Assembly (NCBI GenBank): GCA_024693925.1
Contig: JAILKH010000035.1
Location: forward strand, 1 to 32,411
Reading direction: 5' to 3'
DNA: 32,411 bases
Origin: Lachnospiraceae bacterium
GTDB lineage: Bacteria; Bacillota; Clostridia; Lachnospirales; Lachnospiraceae
Shown here: positions 23,574-32,411 of the stretch, piece by piece
How the letters are laid out: the number at the start of each line of letters is the position of its first letter
Numbering within the stretch: position 1 is the first letter of the stretch
Translations under genes and position numbers: made by a program
Notes under the pieces: generated by a model
Told to the model about the DNA's origin: nothing
Database searches by the model: none
Seen by the model: only the letters and a program-made list of their open reading frames with translations

Positions 23574-24452
23574 TTAAATTATGTTATTTATTAGACCAAG
23601 TACCACACCAATAAGCGCACCCAGGCTTACTATTGTATTAAGCTCTTTTTTCATAACCGACAATATAAGTCTTTCCAACTCATCTACCGGCATTCCGTTT
23701 ATTTTATTTTCTATAACCCCGGCTATATCAATATGGGACATACACCTGTCTATATTATCACTTACAAGCTTGCGGTATCCTTCCGTAACGGATATCTTTA
23801 CAGAATCTGTCTCATTACCTGCCTGATTTAAAAGGGCTTCAACCGAATTACTGTCTATTGAATCAAGCTTTCCTTTTACTATCGGTTTAACATATTCAAT
23901 ACCGTTTTTATCAACAGCCTCCTGAATTCCGTCGGCAATAGACATAGCAGCAGAGGATATCATTTCATCCGATATAAGACGTCCTATTGTTTTACTGTGT
24001 ATCTTTTCTTTCAGAAATTCTGTACCGAATCCATCCATGATCGATTTGACATCCACAGAATCAACTATTTCCTGACATAATGCAATACAGACAGCATCTT
24101 TCTTTTTTCTGTATTCTTCATCATTAATCCCGGTAAGTATGCATATTTCCTCTTTTATTTGTACATTAAGATGTCTCATTACCGCATCGGTTACATGTTC
24201 CTCAACCTCTGAAGATAACAACATTGCTTCTATATCGCTTTTAGTAAGAAGTGAATCGGAAACAGCGTGGCCCACTGCACCTGCAAGCCTTTTCTGTCCT
24301 TTCGGTATGGCTCCCGGAGTAAACGGAAGAACATGACCGAAGAGTTTTATTTCATTACGTGGATAGAAAAGCATCTTAACAGCTATAAGATTGGTAAAAT
24401 AGCCTATAATTGCGCCTATTAAAGGACCTGATATATATTTTATTATTTCCAT
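23574..24452 (-). CDS. DUF445 family membrane protein
   Basis: The 292-residue protein begins with a hydrophobic segment, GPLIGAIIGYFTNLIAVKML, then FYPRNEIKLFGHVLPFTPGAIPKGQ, the signature of DUF445 (YheB-like) proteins. It continues with long amphipathic helices and closes with a C-terminal membrane helix (VSLGALIGVVLGLINNII). Topology suggests both ends in the membrane with a helical loop between. The function is unknown; homologues have been linked to spore or envelope processes only loosely. It starts 1 nt after the fumarase alpha stop, so the genes are cotranscribed and probably translationally coupled. Confidence 0.88.
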   Translation of the reverse strand: MEIIKYISGPLIGAIIGYFTNLIAVKMLFYPRNEIKLFGHVLPFTPGAIPKGQKRLAGAVGHAVSDSLLTKSDIEAMLLSSEVEEHVTDAVMRHLNVQIKEEICILTGINDEEYRKKKDAVCIALCQEIVDSVDVKSIMDGFGTEFLKEKIHSKTIGRLISDEMISSAAMSIADGIQEAVDKNGIEYVKPIVKGKLDSIDSNSVEALLNQAGNETDSVKISVTEGYRKLVSDNIDRCMSHIDIAGVIENKINGMPVDELERLILSVMKKELNTIVSLGALIGVVLGLINNII

Positions 24453-24453
24453 A

Positions 24454-25296
24454 TCAAATAATCCTCATGGAATGCCTGTTTACATGACAGCATATATTTA
24501 CCGCTACCGGAAGTCCCGCAATATGTGTTGCATATGTTTCTATATTAACCGCAAAGGCTGTAGTAGAGCCTCCAAGCCCTCCGGGACCGATCCCAAGGTC
24601 ATTTATTTTTATAAGCATTTCTTTTTCGAGCTCTGCAACGTATTCTATATCAGAATGCATATTTACACGGCGAAGAAGTGCTTTTTTTGCAAGCAGTGCA
24701 CATTTTTCAAAAGTTCCGCCTATACCGACTCCCACTACCATCGGAGGACAAGCATTTGGACCCGCTTCTTTTACAGTATTTATTATGGCATCCTTAACTC
24801 CTTCAATACCGTCAGCAGGCTTAAGCATATAAATCTTACTCATATTTTCACTTCCAAAACCTTTCGGAGCTATCGTAATCTTTACATTATCACCGGATAC
24901 TATATTATAATGGATTACCGCCGGAGTATTATCCTCTGTGTTTTTTCTTATAATGGGATCCGATACAACCGATTTACGAAGATAACCTTCAATATAACCC
25001 TGTCTTACCCCTTTGTTAACGGCATCCTCCAATAATCCTCCGGTAAAATGAACTTCCTGCCCTATATCCATAAAAACAACCGCCATACCCGTATCCTGGC
25101 ATATAGGTATCATATCATTTCCGGCAATATCTAGATTTTCTTCAAGCTGACACAGTATCTGCTTACCAAGAGGAGAAGTTTCATTCTTTTCTGAACTGTA
25201 TAAAGCTTCCTTCATATCATCTGTAAGAAAATGAGTTGCTTCTATACACATTTCTTTTATATTCTGAGTTATTTCATTTACATTAATATCTCTCAT
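24454..25296 (-). CDS. Class I fumarate hydratase, alpha (N-terminal, Fe-S) subunit
   Basis: ATG 25296, with AAAGG upstream, starts a 280-residue protein; the longer frame to 25338 adds 14 non-conserved residues. The three cysteines that ligate the substrate-binding [4Fe-4S] cluster are visible in IPICQDTGMAV, AGPNACPPMVVG and GGTFEKCALLAKKAL. Also conserved are DNTPAVIHY, APKGFGSENMS and GPGGLGGSTTAFAV. It forms the heteromeric hydro-lyase with the beta subunit encoded about 0.9 kb downstream, feeding a partial reductive or oxidative TCA branch. An oxygen-labile fumarase suits an anaerobe. Confidence 0.93.
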   Translation of the reverse strand: MRDINVNEITQNIKEMCIEATHFLTDDMKEALYSSEKNETSPLGKQILCQLEENLDIAGNDMIPICQDTGMAVVFMDIGQEVHFTGGLLEDAVNKGVRQGYIEGYLRKSVVSDPIIRKNTEDNTPAVIHYNIVSGDNVKITIAPKGFGSENMSKIYMLKPADGIEGVKDAIINTVKEAGPNACPPMVVGVGIGGTFEKCALLAKKALLRRVNMHSDIEYVAELEKEMLIKINDLGIGPGGLGGSTTAFAVNIETYATHIAGLPVAVNICCHVNRHSMRII

Positions 25297-25329
25297 CTTT
25301 TTTCCTTTTTTTATATTAAAAAATAAGCA

Positions 25330-25358
25330 AAGGGGCAAATTAAAACAATTTACCCCTT
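25330..25358 (-). terminator. Terminator of the gyrase operon
   Basis: On the minus strand AAGGGGtAAATT/AATTTgCCCCTT forms a stem over 25330-25358, followed by TGCTTATTTTTT. It lies 32 bp past the gyrA stop and only 34 bp before the fumarase alpha start. Some readthrough, or a promoter overlapping the stem (TTGTTT-17-TATTTT), must serve the next operon. Confidence 0.8.
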
Positions 25359-25389
25359 AAAATTTAATAGTTATACACATATGAGTTGA

Positions 25390-28011
25390 TTATTCATCAT
25401 CTTCACCGGTTTCTTCTTCAATATCATCAATATCTTCTTCATCCTTTAAATCTCCGGGAAGTTCAACCTCTTCATGGACTATAACCACAGGAGATGATAC
25501 ATTATCTTTACTGTCTTCATCAACTATATCCTGTATATCATCATCATCTGTTTCATTTACCCCGTCGGAAACCTTCTCTCTTACCTTGGCAATCTTGGCA
25601 ACCTTAACATGATCATTGAGATTAATAAGCTTTACTCCGGATGTATTACGTCCAAGCATTGAAACATCATGCATCGGAATCTGGATTATCGTACCTTCTG
25701 TAGTTATCATCATAATCTCATGATTATCATTTACAGCTTTAACGCCCACAACATACCCTGTTTTATCAAGTATCTTGTAACACTTAATTCCTTTTCCTCC
25801 ACGATGCTGTACAGTAAATTCATCAATACTTGTACGTTTGCCGTATCCTTTCTCGGATGCAATAAGAAGAGCCTCGCCCTGATGATCAAGCTGCATTCCG
25901 ACTATCTCATCATCATCACTTAGATTCATACCTCTTACACCCATGGATGAACGCCCGGTACATCTTACATCCGTTTCCTTAAATCTTATACAGATACCGT
26001 TCTTTGTAACAAGGAAGATATGAGTATCCTTATCTGTTGATTTAACCTCTATAAGCTCATCATCATCCTTAAGATTTATTGCTATAAGACCATTCTTACG
26101 AATATTTACATATTCCATTATGTTAGTCTTCTTTACAATACCCTTCTTTGTTACCATGAACAGGTTTCTGTTTTCATCATATTCTTTTATAGGTATTATC
26201 GCACTTATCTTTTCTCCGGGTGTTAACTGGAGAAGGTTTATTATGGCAATTCCTCTTGAGGTACGTCCGGCTTCTGGAATCTCATAGGCCTTAAGTCTGT
26301 ATACACGTCCCTTATCCGTAAAGAACATTATATAGTTATGGCTCATGGTCATAAGAAGATCTTCTATATAATCATCTTCTATAGTGGCCATACCCTTTAT
26401 ACCCTTACCACCGCGATGCTGTGATTTGAAATTATCTACAGTCATTCTCTTGATATAACCAAGAGATGTCATCGCAATCACCGTATTTTCCTTGGGAACA
26501 AGGTCTTCCATTGTAATATCGAATTCATCGAAACCTATCTTGGTTCGTCTTTCATCATTATATTTATCAGATATTACAAGTATTTCTTTCCTTATAACAC
26601 CAAGGAGCAGTTTTTCATCCGCAAGGATTGCCTTATATTCTGCAATTTTTTTCTGTAACTCGGCATATTCCTCTTCAAGCTTCTCTCTTTCCAGGCCTGT
26701 AAGAGCACGAAGTCTCATATCTACAATAGCCTGAGCCTGGGCATCTGTCAGTCCGAATCTTTCTATTAACTGAGTTTTGGCTTCCGCTACGGTTTTGGAA
26801 CCTCTTATTATTTTTATAACCTCATCTATATTATCTAAGGCTATAAGCAGGCCTTCTAATATATGAGCTCTTTCCTCAGCTTTATTAAGGTCGAATTTAG
26901 TCCTTCTGGTTACAACCTCCTCCTGATGCTTAAGATATTGGCCAAGTATCTGTACAAGACTCATTACCTTAGGCTCATTATTAACAAGAGCAAGCATGAT
27001 AACTCCGAATGTATCCTGCAGCTGAGTATGCTTATATAACTGATTAAGAATTATATTGGCATTAACATCCCTTCTTAATTCAATTACTACACGCATACCT
27101 TCTCTGTCAGATTCATCACGAAGGTCTGTAATTCCGTCTATTTTCTTTTCCTTAACAAGCTCTGCTATTTTCTCTATAAGTTTGGCTTTATTAACAAGAT
27201 AAGGAAGTTCACTTATTATTATGCGTGACTTACCGTTAGGCATAGTCTCAATATCGGTAACACCGCGTACTCTTATCTTTCCACGTCCCGTTCTGTATGA
27301 TTCTTCTATTCCTCTGGTTCCAAGAATCACCCCTCCAGTAGGAAAATCGGGTCCCTTTACTATCGGAAGTAGTTCATCTATATCCGTATCCCTGTCTTCT
27401 TCTATTTTATTATCGATCATCTTAACAACAGCGGATATGATCTCACCAAGGTTATGAGGCGGGATATTTGTTGCCATACCTACTGCTATACCTGTTGTAC
27501 CGTTTACAAGCAGATTGGGAAAACGGCTTGGAAGTACTGTAGGTTCTTTTTCGGTTTCATCGAAATTGGGGATAAAATCAACAGTATCCTTATTTATGTC
27601 AGCAAGCATTTCCATTGATATTTTTGAAAGTCTTGCTTCCGTATATCGCATTGCAGCGGCTCCGTCACCGTCTACAGATCCGAAATTACCGTGACCGTCT
27701 ACAAGAACACATCTCATAGACCAGTCCTGAGCCATATTTACAAGAGAACCATATATTGAACTGTCTCCATGAGGGTGATATTTACCCATTGTATCACCAA
27801 CGATACGTGCACATTTTCTGTGCGGTTTATCGGGATAATTACCAAGCTCGGACATTGCATACAGAATACGCCTTTGTACAGGCTTCATTCCATCTCTTAC
27901 ATCTGGAAGAGCTCTGGCTGCAATTACGCTCATTGCATAATCTATATAAGAGCTTTCCATTGTTTTTTTAAGATCGACCTCATGAATATTGTCGAAAATC
28001 TTGTCGTCCAT
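25390..28011 (-). CDS. gyrA: DNA gyrase subunit A
   Basis: The 873-residue gyrase A subunit breaks and rejoins DNA for ATP-driven negative supercoiling with GyrB. The catalytic Tyr123 is in [12 protein letters not shown]. The winged-helix/tower domain is followed by a coiled coil with the DQ/GLT motif ([25 protein letters not shown]) and a C-terminal beta-pinwheel. The pinwheel holds the GyrA box as QHRGGKG (its first Arg replaced by His), a sequence that recurs later in the domain. The tail is very acidic (last 60 residues), as in regulated GyrA tails. In the quinolone pocket, [10 protein letters not shown] has Ser84 but Gly88 where E. coli has Asp87. GAGGAG precedes the ATG, and the gene follows gyrB by 19 nt. 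Confidence 0.98.
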   Translation of the reverse strand: MDDKIFDNIHEVDLKKTMESSYIDYAMSVIAARALPDVRDGMKPVQRRILYAMSELGNYPDKPHRKCARIVGDTMGKYHPHGDSSIYGSLVNMAQDWSMRCVLVDGHGNFGSVDGDGAAAMRYTEARLSKISMEMLADINKDTVDFIPNFDETEKEPTVLPSRFPNLLVNGTTGIAVGMATNIPPHNLGEIISAVVKMIDNKIEEDRDTDIDELLPIVKGPDFPTGGVILGTRGIEESYRTGRGKIRVRGVTDIETMPNGKSRIIISELPYLVNKAKLIEKIAELVKEKKIDGITDLRDESDREGMRVVIELRRDVNANIILNQLYKHTQLQDTFGVIMLALVNNEPKVMSLVQILGQYLKHQEEVVTRRTKFDLNKAEERAHILEGLLIALDNIDEVIKIIRGSKTVAEAKTQLIERFGLTDAQAQAIVDMRLRALTGLEREKLEEEYAELQKKIAEYKAILADEKLLLGVIRKEILVISDKYNDERRTKIGFDEFDITMEDLVPKENTVIAMTSLGYIKRMTVDNFKSQHRGGKGIKGMATIEDDYIEDLLMTMSHNYIMFFTDKGRVYRLKAYEIPEAGRTSRGIAIINLLQLTPGEKISAIIPIKEYDENRNLFMVTKKGIVKKTNIMEYVNIRKNGLIAINLKDDDELIEVKSTDKDTHIFLVTKNGICIRFKETDVRCTGRSSMGVRGMNLSDDDEIVGMQLDHQGEALLIASEKGYGKRTSIDEFTVQHRGGKGIKCYKILDKTGYVVGVKAVNDNHEIMMITTEGTIIQIPMHDVSMLGRNTSGVKLINLNDHVKVAKIAKVREKVSDGVNETDDDDIQDIVDEDSKDNVSSPVVIVHEEVELPGDLKDEEDIDDIEEETGEDDE

Positions 28012-28030
28012 TTTTTCTCCTCATTTGTAA

Positions 28031-31050
<3,020 letters not shown>

Positions 31051-31063
31051 ATTCTTCTCCGTA

Positions 31064-31276
31064 TCATATATTAATTACTTTTATACTATTACCCTTATAT
31101 TCAACTACATCTCCCGGTACAACTTTTTTTCCTCTCTGAATTTCGGTTTTACCGTTAAGCTTAACATTACCGTTAACTATCTCAAGCTTTGCTTCAAGTC
31201 CTGATCCAACCAGTCCGGCCAGTTTAATAAGCTGCCCAAGCTTTATATAATCATCCTTAATTTTTATTTCTATCAT
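31064..31276 (-). CDS. yaaA: S4-domain RNA-binding protein YaaA
   Basis: The 70-residue protein is a single S4-like alpha-L RNA-binding domain: IKLGQLIKLAGLVGSGLEAK, then NGKTEIQRGKKVVPGDVVEY. YaaA of this locus in Firmicutes has been tied to ribosome biogenesis. AGGTGAT precedes the ATG. It is placed between dnaN (5 nt upstream) and recF, which makes the assignment secure. Confidence 0.93.
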   Translation of the reverse strand: MIEIKIKDDYIKLGQLIKLAGLVGSGLEAKLEIVNGNVKLNGKTEIQRGKKVVPGDVVEYKGNSIKVINI

Positions 31277-31281
31277 TTATA

Positions 31282-32385
31282 TCACCTTGTATTAACAGGA
31301 AGAAGCAAATAAATATAACTTTCCTTTTCATCTCTTATAAAACATGGAGCCTTGGCATTTACTATATAAAAATCTACTTTTTCCTCATCAATTACCTTTA
31401 ATGCATCAAGTACAAGTCTGGGATTGAATCCCATTCTTACATCTTTTCCCTTTTTTTCAACATATATATCCTCATCCATTGAACCAAGTGAAGATTTTAT
31501 ACTTAACGAAATATTATTATCGGTTACATCAAAGGTAAGAGGTTTTTTATCTCCTTCTTTCACCATAAGCATTGACCTGTCAACACTTTCAGTTATTTCT
31601 TTTTTATTGACTGTAAACCTGGTATCATAATCACTTATAAGCATCTGGTCTATATTAAAATATTTTCCCTCAAGTAATCTTGAAACTACCATAGTATCTT
31701 CAAATTCAAAAATTATATGATTTTTAGTAAAGAATATATATATATCTTTATCTGTATCTCCTGATATTATCTTGCTTATCTCATTAAGTGTTTTACCGGG
31801 AACAATTACCCTTTTTTCTTCATAATCATTTCTTAATTCTATATTTCTTATTGAAAGCCTGTGTCCGTCAAGAGCAGCTACTCTTAATTTATTTCCTTTT
31901 ATTTCAAATAACTCACCGGTCATCATTTTATTAGGTTCTGTATCCGGAGCTATTGAAAATATTGTCTGTCTTACAATTTCTTTTAACGTAAACTGAGACA
32001 AAACAAGCGGATTATCCTTATCAAGCCTTGGAAGATATGAAAATTCATCAGAAGGCTTACCGGTTATGTTCATCTTTGTTTTTTCGCAAACAATCGTTGA
32101 AGAAAAATTATCATCCGTAAATATGCTTACTTCACTGTCGGGAAGTTTTCTTACAATATCCTGTAGCATCTTTGCATCAAGACATATACTTCCCTCTTCA
32201 ATAATATTTCCTTCTATAAATGTTTCTATACCAAGCTCTGTATCATTTGCAGTAAGCTTTATTTTTCCTTCCTTTGCTTCTACAAGAATACATTCAAGAA
32301 TTGTCATTGTTGTCTTGCTTGGTACTGCTTTATATACAATCTGCACACCGTTTAACAGATCTGTTTTTAAACAACTTATCTTCAT
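31282..32385 (-). CDS. dnaN: DNA polymerase III sliding clamp (beta subunit)
   Basis: The 367-residue protein has the three-domain beta-clamp layout, beginning MKISCLKTDLLNGVQIVYKA and ending FIRDEKESYIYLLLPVNTR, whose C-terminal strand forms part of the partner-binding pocket. Other family patterns are VPGKTLNEISKII, RLLEGKYFNIDQML and GFNPRLVLDAL. It rings DNA and tethers polymerase and other replication factors. AAGGAAGG precedes the ATG. Only 26 AT-rich bases remain to the right edge, so the dnaA-dnaN spacer with its promoter and possible DnaA boxes is outside the window. Confidence 0.98.
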   Translation of the reverse strand: MKISCLKTDLLNGVQIVYKAVPSKTTMTILECILVEAKEGKIKLTANDTELGIETFIEGNIIEEGSICLDAKMLQDIVRKLPDSEVSIFTDDNFSSTIVCEKTKMNITGKPSDEFSYLPRLDKDNPLVLSQFTLKEIVRQTIFSIAPDTEPNKMMTGELFEIKGNKLRVAALDGHRLSIRNIELRNDYEEKRVIVPGKTLNEISKIISGDTDKDIYIFFTKNHIIFEFEDTMVVSRLLEGKYFNIDQMLISDYDTRFTVNKKEITESVDRSMLMVKEGDKKPLTFDVTDNNISLSIKSSLGSMDEDIYVEKKGKDVRMGFNPRLVLDALKVIDEEKVDFYIVNAKAPCFIRDEKESYIYLLLPVNTR

Positions 32386-32411
32386 ATAATCTTCCTTCCT
32401 TTTATTAAATA

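Noticed and set aside
24472-25035. 187-residue plus-strand reading frame
   Set aside because: It is antisense to fumarase alpha, whose cysteine motifs are intact; Tyr/Ile/Cys-rich composition is typical of a shadow frame.
25590-26420. Repeated QHRGGKG segments in gyrA as a possible duplication
   Set aside because: The GyrA C-terminal domain is a pinwheel of repeated blades in which box-like motifs recur; this is normal.

Overview
The window looks like the chromosome of a low-GC Gram-positive anaerobe of the class Clostridia, most likely Lachnospiraceae. The evidence is the gene order dnaN-yaaA-recF-gyrB-gyrA, AT-rich DNA with consensus sigma-A promoters and strong AGGAGG-type ribosome binding sites, a rubrerythrin, a two-subunit class I fumarase and GH36 alpha-galactosidases. 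Genus cannot be fixed from sequence alone.

Right end (25.3-32.4 kb, minus strand): dnaN, yaaA (S4 domain), recF, gyrB and gyrA. This is the usual operon downstream of dnaA, so dnaA and oriC probably lie just beyond the right edge. Most genes, including an inferred rRNA operon leaving the left edge, would be co-directional with a fork moving leftward.

21.6-25.3 kb (minus): fumarase alpha, a DUF445 membrane protein, fumarase beta, mnmA, then a tRNA-Ser(GCU) with a consensus promoter and its own terminator. Starting 25 nt after that terminator is a three-gene cassette: a DltA-like amino-acid adenylating enzyme, a fold-type III PLP decarboxylase and a small acyl carrier protein (18.5-21.6 kb).

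17.1-18.3 kb (minus): an SPFH/band 7 membrane protein translationally coupled to a small ribbon-helix-helix protein, behind a promoter whose -10 is covered by a perfect 17-bp palindrome.

10.2-17.0 kb: cell-surface decoration. A CsbB/GtrB-like glycosyltransferase and a giant YfhO-family membrane protein (minus) are divergent from an MBOAT acyltransferase and an SGNH protein (plus). A rubrerythrin gene overlaps the SGNH gene by 4 nt. Together with the adenylation/ACP genes these could form a dispersed dlt-like surface-acylation system; this is inference.

4.4-10.2 kb: alpha-galactoside use and gene decay. An intact GH36 alpha-galactosidase is divergent from an AraC regulator. Next to it are four truncated genes: a 5'-truncated second alpha-galactosidase, a RbsD/FucU mutarotase tail, an internal aldo/keto reductase fragment and an AraC regulator lacking its sensor domain.

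0-4.3 kb: an intact single-gene unit for a 95-residue His-rich peptide with a double-glycine leader, a histidine phosphatase, a DUF2339 multi-spanning membrane protein, a VOC protein, and at the left edge a strong promoter and structured leader that resemble the start of an rRNA operon.
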